A stretch of DNA of 64,000 bases from Gordius sp. MW1 (GCA_964036665.1 OZ038527.1:6882001-6946000), one strand, 5' to 3'. Positions 1 to 16,293 are shown, numbered from the stretch's first letter. The notes: a model not told the origin generated them from the sequence alone. Program-made: numbers and translations.

Positions 1-669
1 AAAATTTTCGAATCACATTTTGGCCAATGGTCATTTTTTTCCATTGGTCAGCAGCCAGGACACGGTAAAAGTGGATATAAATTCATAAGTCGAACGAAAA
101 AAATTTTCGAATCACAATTTGGCCAATGGTGATTTTTTTCCATTGGTCAGCAGCCAACGGACGGCCAAAAAGTCATAATAGCAATGGTAGTAACAGGAAC
201 AATCATAATAGTAAAAAAAAAACGAAAAAATAAACTCGGATTCACATTTTGGCCAATGGTCATTTTTTTCATTGGTCAGCAGCCAGCGGACGGCCAAAAA
301 GTCTTATTATCAATGATAGTAACAAGAACAATCATAAGAGTCAAAAAAAACTCCGGGATTCTAACCCCAAAACTAGTTAAATTGCATAGCAATTACCAAA
401 ATTTAAATATAGATATACTTATGCATTAATTTAACGTAGCAATTAAAACCCGACCCCGCCCGAAAGCGAGGGAGATAGAGATGAGGGGTGGGGCACCTCT
501 TGATAAAGATGAGGGGTGGGGCACCTCTTTCTCATGCATTAATTTAAAAAATCGATAACCTAATATACCCAATGCAAATAGATAGGGAGGGTAACGGACA
601 GACAACGGACAACGGACAGACAACGGACAACGGACAACCAAAAACGAGCCCATAAATTGCATAGCAATT
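1..669 (-). mobile_element. Helentron-like repeat, copy A (cut by window edge)
   Basis: The right end of a copy of the window's dominant repeat. Reading leftward from 669 (sense strand minus), it opens with the terminal motif ATTGCTATGCAATTTATGGG. A run of CCGTTGTCCG-type short repeats follows, then a pair of GAGGTGCCCCACCCCTC blocks, and then the CCAAT minisatellite (units near 20, 118 and 250). The opposite hairpin end lies outside the window. DNA from 670 to 788 is unique, so the boundary at 669 is real. The base next to the end is T in element sense, as in other copies. Confidence 0.7.
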
Positions 670-1192
670 AATAAACTAAATTAAAGTAAGTTTAAATATG
701 GTTCATTTGGAAAATTATAATTAATTGCGACCCGATATTGTAGATGCTAGGATATTTATAAGTCACTCTAATAAATCATTCAAACAAACTCGGGCCTTCG
801 GCCCTCGTGGGAAGGGGGAGAAGGGAAGGGGAGTAGGGGAAGGGAAGAGGGGAAGGGGGAACTCTTCTATACTCCGTATAAACGTAGGATATTTGCTATG
901 CAATTTATGGGCGAGAAAGGTGGGAAGGGGCGAGAATGCCTATAGGGGGTATTAGATGCAAAATAATTTGTTAATTAGTTATAGGCCCTTGTAGGGGAGG
1001 ACATAGGGTAATTATCAATGTTAACCAATTCAAAAACGAAAAAAATTTCGATTTATTTGGCCAATGGTCATTTTTTTATTGGTCAGTAGCCAGCGGACGG
1101 TCAAAAATTCATATTATCATTGGTATTAACATGAACAAATATTAATTTAATTTAAAAAAATTTAAAAAAAAAATTTAAAAAAAAAATTTGTT

Positions 1193-1262
1193 GCCTCCCT
1201 GACTTGAAACCCACACGTCCAGTTCACAAGCCGGCGCTATAACCACTATACCATGCTGGCTT
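1193..1262 (-). other. tRNA-like sequence with Pol III boxes (in copy B)
   Basis: The minus strand reads as a decayed tRNA: an A-box-like TGGTATAGTGGTTA, an anticodon region with CTTGTGAA, and a B-box-like GTTTCAAGTC. The anticodon stem pairs only over four bases and the T stem does not pair, so this is not a functional tRNA. The same sequence recurs in copies C and H at the same internal place, so it belongs to the repeat. Confidence 0.55.
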
Positions 1263-1979
1263 TAAAATAGTAGAAGTTATTATGTTATTTATATAGATAA
1301 TGAAATAATAAAGTTGTGTTTTATGTTTAGAAAATCAATATATTTCGTCGGTCAGTAGCCAGCGGACGGTCAAAAAGTCATATTATCAATGGTATTAACA
1401 AAAACAAAATATTAATTTAATGTAAAAAAAAAATTAAAAAAAAAAGTTTTTTTTTAGTTTTAAAAAAGGGCTAAATTCTTAAACTACCAGCCCGATTCGC
1501 TCGAAACTTTACCCGTAGGTGCCCAGGGCGGCCGTGGGTAAAATAACCTTTTCAGATTCCTAAAATACCTTTTCATTTTAAAAATATCGGACATTTCCCT
1601 GACACACGTGCGGTGTAATATCTATGACACGTACAAAAATTTTACTAATTATATAAACTTACGCGCGCCATCTAATAAAGTACAATTCGTGTTTGAGTTT
1701 AATAGTAGATTCAATTTAATTAGAAATAACGGGCTATGATTATACCTTTGAAGGAGGTTTCGAATTTTGTGTTAGTTTCTATCGATATATTTTATCGTAA
1801 ATTAGAATCTAATACATATTATTTTTTTAAATATTACTTTTTAGGTTTTCTATGAAATCACAATCTAATTAAATGAAATACATTAACCCAATAAAAAAAT
1901 ATATATGCATTTATAAGGTTAAAAATATACATTACATAGTTGGCTGTCTGTTAGACCATCTATAGGTTATATATAAAAT

Positions 1980-2640
1980 TTGGCCAATGGTCATTTTTTT
2001 TCATTGGTAAGCAGCCAGGACACGGTAAAAGTGGATATAAATTCATAAGTCAAAAAAAACGAAAAAAAAAATTTTCGAATCACATTTTGGCCAATGGTCA
2101 TTTTTTTCCATTGGTCAGCAGCCAGGACACGGTAAAAGTGGATATAAACTTATAATGAAAAAACTAAAAAAAATTTTCGAATCACATTTTGGCCAATGGT
2201 CATTTTTTTCCATTGGTCAGCAGCCAGGACACGGTAGTGGATATAAATTCATAATAGTCAAAAAAAAACTAAAAAAAAATTTTCGAATTACATTTTGGCC
2301 AATGGTCATTTTTTTCCATTGGTCAGCAGCCAGGACACGGTAAAAGTGGATATAAATTCATAATAGTCAAAAAAAAAAATTCGAATCACATTTTGGCCAA
2401 TGGTGATTTTTTTCCATTGGTCAGCAGCCAACGGACGGTCAAAAAGGCATAATAGCAATGGTAGTAATAGGAACAATCATAATAGTCAAAAAAAAAACGA
2501 AAAAATAAACTCGGATTCACATTTTGGCCAATGGTCATTTTTTTCATTGGTCAGCAGCCAGCGGACGGCCAAAAAGTCTTATTATCAATGATAGTAACAA
2601 GAACAATCATAAGAGTCAAAAAAAACTCCGGGATTCTAAC
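1980..2640. repeat. CCAAT minisatellite of copy B
   Basis: About six units of 100-130 bp, with unit starts near 1982, 2089, 2191, 2297, 2395 and 2526. Each unit holds GGCCAATGG, a T-rich spacer of about ten bases, then CCATTGGTC, giving two CCAAT boxes in opposite orientation that can also form a hairpin. Two unit types are seen. Type 1 continues with CAGGACACGGTAAAAGTGG. Type 2 continues with AGCGGACGGCCAAAAAGTC and an extra 25-30 bp. Type 2 units always sit toward the terminal-motif end. Confidence 0.85.
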
Positions 2641-2940
2641 CCCAAAACTAGTTAAATTGCATAGCAATTACCAAAATTTAAATATAGACTTAAATTGCAT
2701 AGCAATTAATATACTTATGCATTAATTTAACGTAGCAATTAAAACCCGACCCCGCCCGAAAGCGAGGGAGATAGAGATGAGGGGTGGGGCACCTCTTGAT
2801 AGAGATGAGGGGTGGGGCACCTCTTTCTCATGCATTAATTTAAAAAATCGATAACCTAATATACCCAATGCAAATAGATAGGGAGGGTAACGGACGGACA
2901 ACGGACAACCAAAAACGAGCCCATAAATTGCATAGCAATT

Positions 2941-4175
2941 AATTTAGTAATGAAAATCGGCGAAATCAATTAGTTTCATAAATCACACTTTAATTTGTCG
3001 ATTAAATTTTAAACACCGCTATTTTTCTTACTCTCGCATCGGATACTAAAATTTGAAACGGGTTCGGGAGGTCGGGCTGAAAATATTAAAAAAATTCCGT
3101 GCCAGGTCGGGTCGAGAAGAGTGTTTTTGCAGTTCTCAATTATTTACTAAAAAGGGAGCCAGGTGGATGGCCTTGTGTAGAGTAAAAATGGCTAGTGGAC
3201 AAAGTTATGAAAACTTAGAAGATTAATCAAGACATAGCCCTTACCCGATCAAGATGGAAGAAACTTACCTGTGGAACCAAATACGTGATAAAGAAAATTT
3301 GTTGACATAATTGTTAGCCTTTAAAGAGCAATCTAAATCTATGACCCTTTAAATTAAAACTAATTCAAGCCTATGCTTGGCAAAATTATTAGGTAAATTA
3401 AAGTTTTTGTTGGGCAACAATAGATTTAAACAGGTGTAAACTATAATTACAATCCTCCTTCGCCTCTATTGTTTTTATAGTTTTTAATTATCAGTATTCC
3501 TTTATTTAAATATCTTTTTTTATATATATTTGTCACTAGACTGTTTTCCGTGCAATTCTCTACAGTCACAAATATTTCAATCAAATAATTTACATCTAAT
3601 ACTCTAAATAAAAATTGGACCGAACACAATTACGATGATTTACAAAAAAATTTAAAGCAGAGCAAAAATCCTCTGGCTCAAAGGCGAAAATTTCGTCTAA
3701 TCCTCGTCTTAATTTTTTAAATCCTCGTCTAGACTTAGTTTACAGAGACGAAAGATTCTCGGGTATTGTGCATTACTATCAGTGCCTTCGTCATTTATAA
3801 ATGATTTACGTTATAAATTTTTTTAGAAGGACGTATGTCAAAAATCTTTTAATTACCCTAATTCCAAATGTTTAATTTATTAAACATAACTTTAAAAAAA
3901 TCAGCAGAATTGAAAGTTAACACTACTAAAGGGATCACATATCTATGGATTGAAACTAGGATCGAGGCACCACCTAAACAAATTTAAACTAAACCTAAAA
4001 AATTTGCTAAATGAAGAATTAGGTTAGTTTTCAAACATACGGTATTTATAGTATAGGCATCCCGTTATAGAAAGGTTTTTTTTAAAAATTAAATTATAAA
4101 TAAATTATAATTTAAAAATGTCATTGTACACAATTTGAAATAAATTTACATATTAAAACTGGTCAATACAAAAAT
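2941..4175. other. Intergenic, between copy B and the kinase 3' end
   Basis: AT-rich sequence with no recognisable gene. A short GC-rich patch near 3055-3115 (CGGGTTCGGGAGGTCGGG) resembles the ends of the GGCCCG-rich hAT relics elsewhere in the window. A 60-codon open stretch at 3447-3629 on the minus strand has no recognisable domain. The 3' untranslated region of the kinase should lie just left of 4176. Confidence 0.5.
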
Positions 4176-9694
<5,519 letters not shown>

Positions 9695-11064
9695 GCACCT
9701 CGAGTACAAAATTTAAATTTACCAGTGAACGCTAAACGGAGACATATGCACTTCAAAACACACATATGGAACGATCATGATGGGCAGTCCCACATATATT
9801 TTGGGCAAACGGATTCCATAGACTAATAAAACTATCATGTTCCGGTGGAATTAAAAGGTCCGCGGAAACACGATTTACGAAATGAGGGAATAGGGGGATA
9901 TATTGAGCCGGCAGGGGAAAAGATAAAGACTCAACCGCGAACGCAACAATGTAATTTATTTCTTTCCTTTACATCTCTGTTATTTCATTAATAATCATAA
10001 AAGAATTAAGATATCATTATATGTAAAATTATTGATACAGTACGCGTTGTGTACGCGTATACAAAATTCAATAATGCGTGATGGTAAATGATAATATATG
10101 GGGGAAGAAATAATAAACACGTACAAGCGCGTGGGGGGGGGAGGAAAAGTAACACAAATGTAAGGGAAATTAAATGTATGGAAAGGAGGTATACCACAGT
10201 ATACCAAAACCAAGTCTATGACGGATTCAATCTCTGAACGAAATTTTAACACTTAATCCAGAGCTAATCAGTGGCAAATGATTTGAAAAAAGTGGTCTTA
10301 GAATAGAAAATTAAGACCTATAGTCTATTTAATTTTAATCTATTGATTCTTACCTTAAATATTCTACGATAATGACAACCAAAAAAATGGGAACACAATT
10401 AGCCTAAATCTTGCTTTAAAATTAATATTACTCCCAAGCAACCTATTTAATAATTTGAGATTAAAATTTTTTTTTAGCAATATATTACGAAATGGAAAAA
10501 CAGAAATGATTATATGCGTATAACAATTAACTTGCACTAGTTTTACACCACAGATGGCATAAGCAAACTTGGGCAGTGGGTAAACAACTTCATACAATAC
10601 AGACGTAAAATAAATGTGTACATCATATTTAAAAAGAGGGAAGGGCATAAAACCGTAAGTGTAAGAAAGATATTCACGCACCACGATTTATATGTAAGAC
10701 AATAGAATACGGATATTTTATTATAAAATTGTACCGATCTATCCTTAATCTGTTCCATTTTTTAACCAGCTCGATATTTTATCCCAAACAATTTTTTATG
10801 GGCGCAATTGCCATCATATGATCAGGAAATTATATAAATACGAAAGCAGCCAGTTGAAATATATAGATGTCTAAAGTATTAACACGCATATTAACTTTTT
10901 TATTTTTAAGTAATTTATTCGTTAAAATAATTACTATAACATTTAATAATGTTTTTAATAGTAACTAAAACAAAATGTTTCTATAGGTAGGGCTGAATAT
11001 AGATAGGGATTTATTTAGTCATATGGTTAGTAGTTTTACTTAGTGATGAGGAAATAGGGTTTAT
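9695..11064. other. Region upstream of the kinase; no gene recognised
   Basis: It should hold the kinase promoter and 5' untranslated region. Open stretches of 60-106 codons near 10.0-10.76 kb on the minus strand overlap each other in different frames and are rich in Tyr, Phe and Leu, as expected from AT-rich non-coding DNA. A G-run occurs near 10132-10143. I see nothing else I can name. Confidence 0.5.
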
Positions 11065-11290
11065 TAGGCGTTAAAGCTATGCGGATAGTCACTTAAGGCG
11101 CTATAAGCTATAGCGCATAGTCGCTTGGAGGCGCTATAGCTATAGCCACTTGGAGGCTCTAGAGCTATAGCGCATAATCACTTAGAGGTGCTAGAGATAT
11201 AGCGTAGTCACATAAGGCGCAATAAGATAGCGCATAGTCACTTGGAGTCTCTAGAGCTATAGCGCATAGTCACCTAAAGCGCTTATATAG
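11065..11290. repeat. Degenerate minisatellite, unit about 32 bp
   Basis: About six or seven imperfect copies of a unit like GCGCATAGTCACTTGGAG followed by GCTCTAGAGCTATA. Each unit contains its own palindromic parts (GAGCTATAGC, TCTAGA). A stray related piece, AGCTAGAGCTATAGCG, appears near 11484-11500. No coding potential. Confidence 0.7.
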
Positions 11291-11566
11291 TAAAAGGGGT
11301 TGGGATATATTTTATTTAATCAAAATTTAGCAGTGATAACCAATATATAAATCGCGCATTTATATATCAACAGATAACGATAAACATTCAAATTAAAGTT
11401 AATTCTATTCGTGTATTCTTTCTTCACCTTGTGCGTATCCTTATGAAATCTCTTTCAAAGTAAATGAATTCCTTTCGCTTCAAGCTAGAGCTATAGCGTT
11501 GCGCTAACATTGATATGGAATTTCTAAGTGTAAATTGCATTATTATGCATATTGGGGACAAGTATT

Positions 11567-11826
11567 AATTGCTATGCAATTTATGGGCTCGTTTTTTGGT
11601 TGTCCGTTGTCCGTTGTCCGTTACCCTCCCTATCTATTTGCATTGGGTATATTAGGTTATCGATTTTTTAAATTAATGCATGAGAAAGAGGTGCCCCACC
11701 CCTCATCTCTATCTCCCTCGCTGTGTTATTTTTTAAATTAATGCATAAGAGGTGCCCCACCCCTCATCTCTATCTCCCTCGGTGTGTTATATATAAGATT
11801 TGTTAAATTATCTATTATATAATAAA
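11567..11826 (+). mobile_element. Helentron-like terminal fragment, plus sense
   Basis: An isolated terminal-motif end. It starts with ATTGCTATGCAATTTATGGG, then CCGTTGTCCG repeats and GAGGTGCCCC blocks, and stops where the hairpin end of copy C begins. It points opposite to copy C. As a result the 11567-13979 block has long, nearly perfect inverted ends of about 150 bp and could be mistaken for a TIR transposon. Confidence 0.65.
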
Positions 11827-12217
11827 CTCGGGCCTTCGGCCCTCGTGGGAAGGGGGAGAAGGGAAGGGGAGTAGGGGAAGGGAAGAGGGGAAGGGAGAAC
11901 TCTTCTATACTCCGTATAAACGTAGCATATTTGCTATGCAATTTATGGGCGAGAAAGGTGGGAAGGGGCGAGAATGCCTATAGGGGGTATTAGATGCAAA
12001 ATAATTAGTTAATTAGTTATAGGCCCTTGTAGGGGAGGACATAGGGTAATTATCAATGTTAACCAATTCAAAAACGAAAAAAAATTTCGATTTATTTGGC
12101 CAATGGTCATTTTTTTATTGGTCAGTAGCCAGCGGACGGTCAAAAATTCATATTATCATTGGTATTAACATGAACAAATATTAATTTAATTTAAAAAAAT
12201 TTAAAAAAAAAATTTGT

Positions 12218-12288
12218 CCCCTCCCTGACTTGAACCCCACACCTCCAGTTCACAAGCCGGCGCTATAACCACTATACCATGCTGGCTT
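12218..12288 (-). other. tRNA-like sequence with Pol III boxes (in copy C)
   Basis: Second occurrence of the tRNA-like sequence, with the B box better kept than in copy B (GGTTCAAGTC on the minus strand) and the A-box-like TGGTATAGTGGTTA. Its stems are imperfect, so a working tRNA is unlikely; Pol III promoter function is possible but not shown. Confidence 0.55.
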
Positions 12289-13009
12289 TAAAATAGTAGA
12301 AGTTATTATGTTATTTATATAGATAATGAAATAATAAAGTTGTGTTTTATGTTTAGAAAATCAATATATTTCGTCGGTCAGTAGCCAGCGGACGGTCAAA
12401 AAGTCATATTATCAATGGTATTAACAAAAACAAAATATTAATTTAATGTAAAAAAAAATTAAAAAAAAAAGTTTTTTTTTAGTTTTAAAAAAGGGCTAAA
12501 TTCTTAAACTACCAGCCCGATTCGCTCGAAACTTTACCCGTAGGTGCCCAGGGCGGCCGGGGGTAAAATAACCTTTTCAGATTCCTAAAATACCTTTTCA
12601 TTTTAAAAATATCGGACATTTCCCTGCCACACGTGCGGTGTAATATCTATGACACGTAGAAAAATTTTACTAATTATATAAACTTACGCGCGCCATCTAA
12701 TAAAGTACAATTCGTGTTTGAGTTTAATAGTAGATTCAATTTAATTAGAAATAACGGGCTATGATTATACCTTTGAAGGAGGTTTCGAATTTTGTGTTAG
12801 TTTCTATCGATATTTTTATCGTAAATTAGAATCTAATACCTATATTATTTATTTAAATATTACTTTTTAGGTTTTCTATGAAATCACAATCTAATTAAAT
12901 GAAATATATTAACCCAATAAAAAAATATATAAGCATTTATAAGGTTACGAATATATATTACATAGTTGGCTGTCTGTTAGACCATCTATAATAAATTTTT
13001 AGGTTATAT

Positions 13010-13665
13010 ATAAAATTTGGCCAATGGTCATTTTTTTTCATTGGTAAGCAGCCAGGACACGGTAAAAGTGGATATAAATTCATAAGTCAAAAAAAACGAA
13101 AAAAAAATTTTCGAATCACATTTTGGCCAATGGTCATTTTTTCCATTGGTCAGCAGCCAGGACACGGTAAAAGTGGATATAAACTTATAATAGTCAAAAA
13201 AAAACTAAAAAAAATTTTCGAATCACATTTTGGCCAATGGTCATTTTCCATTGGTCAGCAGCCAGGACACGGTAAAAGTGGATATAAATTCATAATAGTC
13301 AAAAAAAACTAAAAAAAAATTTTCGAATTACATTTTAGCCAATGGTCATTATTTTCCATTGGTCAGCAGCCAGGACACGGTAAAAGTGGATATAAATTCA
13401 TAATAGTCAAAAAAACGAAAAAAAAATTTCGAATCACATTTTGGCCAATGGTAATTTTTTTCCATTGGTCAGCAGCCAACGGACGGCCAAAAAGTCATAA
13501 TAGCAATGGTAGTAACAGGAACAATCATAATAGTCAAAAAAAAACGAAAAAATAAACTCGGATTCACATTTTGGCCAATGGTCATTTTTTCATTGGTCAG
13601 CAGCCAGCGGACGGCCAAAAAGTCTTATTATCAATGATAGTAACAAGAACAATCATAAGAGTCAA
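13010..13665. repeat. CCAAT minisatellite of copy C
   Basis: Units near 13019, 13127, 13233, 13337, 13442 and 13572 with the same type order as in copy B: several CAGGACACGG units followed by AGCGGACGGCC units. The unit near 13337 has lost the first G of GGCCAATGG (AGCCAATGG) but keeps CCAAT. Confidence 0.85.
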
Positions 13666-13979
13666 AAAAAACTCCGGGATTCTAACCCCAAAACTAGTTA
13701 AATTGCATAGCAATTACCAAAATTTAAATATAGATATACTTATGCATTAATTTAACGTAGCAATTAAAACCCGACCCCGCCCGAAAGCGAGGGAGATAGA
13801 GATGAGGGGTGGGGCACCTCTTGATAGAGATGAGGGGTGGAGCACCTCTTTCTCATGCATTAATTTAAAAAAGCGATAACCTAATATACCCAATGCAAAT
13901 AGATAGGGAGGTAACGGACAACGGACAACGGACGGACGGACGGACACCAAAAAACGAGCCCATAAATTGCATAGCAATT

Positions 13980-15194
13980 AAAACATAGATAAAAGTTGTT
14001 TACTTTTAATGCTATGCAATTTAACTAGTTATATAATAAACATAAATAAAAGTTGTTTACTTTTTAATTGCTATGCAATTTAACTAGTTTTGGGGTTAGA
14101 ATCCCGGAGTTTTTTTGACTCTTATGATTGTTCTTGTTACTATCATTGATAATAAGAATTTTTAGCCGTCCGCTGGCTGCTGCTGAAAAAAATGACCATT
14201 GGCCAAAATGTGAATCCGAGTTTATTTTTTCGTTTTTTTTTGACTATTATGATTGTTCCTGTTACTACCATTGCTATTATGACTTTTTGGCCGTCTGCTG
14301 GCTCCTGACCGATTGAAAAAATGACCATTGGCCAAAATGTGAATCGAAAATATTTTTTTCGTTTTTTTTTGACTATTATGATTGTTCCTGTTCCTACCAT
14401 TGCTATTATCACTTTTTGGCCGTCCGCTGGCTGCTGACCAATGGAATAAAATGACCATTGGCCAAAATGTGATTCGAAAACTTTTTTTTCGTTTTTTTTT
14501 GACTATTATGAATTTATATCCACTTTTACCGTGTCCTGGCTGCTGACCAATGGAAAAAAATGACCATTGGCCAAAATGTGATTTGAAAATTTTTTTTTCG
14601 TTTTTTTTACTCTTATGAATTTATATCCACTTTTACGGTGTCCTGGCTGCTGACCAATGGAAAAAAATGACCATTGGCCAAAGTGAGCATCAAAATTTTT
14701 TTTCCCATTTTTTTGGCTATCATTGACTTATAGAGTATCTGTTGGTACTGACCAATAGAGAAAAAGTGACCATTGGCCAAATTTTTGATTTTTTTACTTA
14801 AAAATTGTTCAAATTCAACAAAACATTTCTCCCACCAATTCTGCAAATTCTTAACATTGTGTTGTTTTATAATATAATGTTTGTTAGACCCATAATCAAT
14901 AAAAACTAATGTAATAAGCAACTAGATGCAAACACTAAATCTAACCCTAACCCTTGCCTATATTACATTTTGCCTATATCATTTTGCCTATAATGGAAAA
15001 TTTGTATAAATAATTAATTAATCATTAGGCATTTAATACCCCCCTATAGGCATTCTCGCCCCTTCCCACCTTTCTCGCCCATAAATTGCATAGCAAATAT
15101 GATACATTTATACGAAGTACAGATGAGTCGTCCCCCCTTCCCTTCCCCTCTTCCCTTCCCTTCTCCCCCTTCCCACGAGGGCCGAAGGCCCGAG
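13980..15194 (+). mobile_element. Helentron-like repeat, copy D (short subfamily)
   Basis: Plus-sense copy directly abutting copy C, back to back. It starts with two 60-bp repeats built on GCTATGCAATTTAACTAG and AAAAGTTGTTTAC. The CCAAT minisatellite in reverse orientation follows, then the short-subfamily segment with CTAACCCTAACCC near 14941 (telomere-like), the subterminal motif near 15081-15100, and a C-rich tract. It ends with GGGCCGAAGGCCCGAG at 15194, followed by TTTATTTATTTTT. It lacks the tRNA-like sequence. Confidence 0.65.
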
Positions 15195-15775
15195 TTTATT
15201 TATTTTTCGCATCAAAATTTTTAATCTGCTCAACACCTCTTTCTTTTTTATAATATATTTGGTAAAAGATTTTGATCCCCAATAGCAAATCTTCCCCCCA
15301 GAGTTGATATTTAATATATAAAATTCTCGTGAAACGGTGTTTGGTCCTCAACTCCTCCAAAACGGCTGGACCGATTTTGATGGAAATTTCTGCGAATATT
15401 TGATAGGTCTGAGCCTAGGTTTTTAACTATATTCCAAATCTCTAAATCATGAGACGGTCAAATTATTTAATTTTATATGTTTTGACGTTTAATAAAATGT
15501 CAATCAAACGCAACCTCATGACGTAATGCGTATCTATCGTGTTCTTTAAAAATTTGAATATACAGTTGTTTAAATTTTGATTAAGTTTACTGTTATGGTG
15601 GTTAAAGATAAAACTCTTTAACTTACATAATTGTGGGGTAATTAATAATTGTTTTAGGGTAATATTCATATATAAATGCACATCGGAATTGTTTTAAATC
15701 CTTATTTCAATATTACTAAATCATTTTTCTTTTTTATGTCTTTATTTATCACCGGTAATAGATCTATATATATAA
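15195..15775. other. Spacer with a Helitron-like 5' segment
   Basis: From about 15310 to 15480 the sequence reads like the conserved 5' end of many arthropod Helitrons: a TATATAAAATTCTCGTG start followed by a phrase such as CGGCTGGACCGATTTTGATG. No helicase or Rep coding follows and no 3' CTAG hairpin was found. A related stretch occurs near 45.6-45.85 kb. The rest is AT-rich and unassigned. Confidence 0.4.
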
Positions 15776-16283
15776 CTCGGGCCTTCGGCCCTCATGGGAA
15801 TGGGGAGGGGGGAAGGGAAGGGGGGAAGGTAAGAGGGGAAGGGAAGGGCGAACTCTTCTATACTCCGTATAAAAGTAGCATATTTGCTATGCAATTTATG
15901 GGCGAGAAAGGTGGGAAGGGGCGAGAATGCCTATAGGGGGGTATTAAATGCAAAATGATTAATTAATTATTTATACAAAAAGAGTCAAAAAAAAACGATA
16001 AAAAAATTTTCGATTCACATTTTGGCCAATGGTCATTTTTTTCATCGGTCAGCATCCAACGGACGGCCAAAAAGTCTTATTATCAATGGTGGTAACAAGT
16101 ACAATCATAAGAGTCAAAATAAACCCGGGATTCGAACCCAAAAACTAGTTAAACCATAAATTGCATAGCAATTAATAATTATAATAAGCGTTATGGGTGC
16201 GTTACACGTTCGGTGCAGACGCGTTCGGTGCGTTACCGTGACTTCGGAAAATGGAAAGCGAGCCCATAAATTGCATTGCAATT
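15776..16283 (-). mobile_element. Helentron-like repeat, copy E (short, internally reduced)
   Basis: A 508-bp copy with both ends and unique flanks. The hairpin CTCGGGCCTTCGGCCCTCA is at 15776 and the subterminal motif near 15885. It keeps a single type 2 CCAAT unit near 16025 and ends with CATAAATTGCATTGCAATT at 16283. It shows the minimum that has apparently moved: both ends and one unit. The segment before its terminal motif differs from other copies (GTTCGGTGCAGACGCG in place of the CCGTTGTCCG repeats). Confidence 0.65.
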
Positions 16284-16293
16284 AAAAAATTTA

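Larger units (their letters stand above)
789..2940 (-). mobile_element. Helentron-like repeat, copy B (full length, long subfamily)
   Basis: A complete copy flanked by unique DNA on both sides. The left end (3' end in element sense) is CTCGGGCCTTCGGCCCTCG, a GGGCC-TTC-GGCCC hairpin at 792-804. Next comes a G-run tract (806-862), and at about 892-911 the motif TTGCTATGCAATTTATGGG. The same motif sits inverted at the extreme right end (2921-2940). An inverted repeat that is terminal at one end and subterminal at the other, plus a 3' hairpin and T on both flanks, is the Helentron/Helitron2 pattern. Inside lie a tRNA-like sequence and the CCAAT minisatellite. No transposase frame is present, so it would depend on a partner in trans. 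The family assignment is inferred from structure only. Confidence 0.7.
11827..13979 (-). mobile_element. Helentron-like repeat, copy C (long subfamily)
   Basis: Nearly identical in order and length to copy B. It has the hairpin end CTCGGGCCTTCGGCCCTCG at 11827, the subterminal TTGCTATGCAATTTATGGG near 11931, the tRNA-like sequence, a block containing ACACGTGCGGTG, the CCAAT minisatellite and the terminal motif at 13960-13979. Differences from copy B are scattered single changes and run-length differences, so both derive from a recent common source. Confidence 0.7.

Noticed and set aside
1193..1262. A genuine tRNA gene.
   Set aside because: The anticodon stem pairs over only four bases with an eight-base loop and the T stem does not pair. 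It recurs only inside the repeat.
1980..2640. CRISPR array.
   Set aside because: Units of 100-130 bp repeat throughout, with no unique spacers, and the DNA is clearly eukaryotic.
2155..2725. Open frames rich in MVIFFIGQQPADGQ-type peptides across all minisatellite arrays, on both strands.
   Set aside because: They are translations of the 100-130 bp repeat unit in whichever frame lacks stops; similar frames appear on both strands.
10364..10758. A small gene upstream of the kinase.
   Set aside because: Overlapping frames with hydrophobic AT-driven composition, no domain, no splice support.
11567..13979. A TIR transposon with ends of about 150 bp.
   Set aside because: The inverted ends are explained by a plus-sense terminal fragment lying beside minus-sense copy C. 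Copies B and E, with unique flanks, have only one such end.
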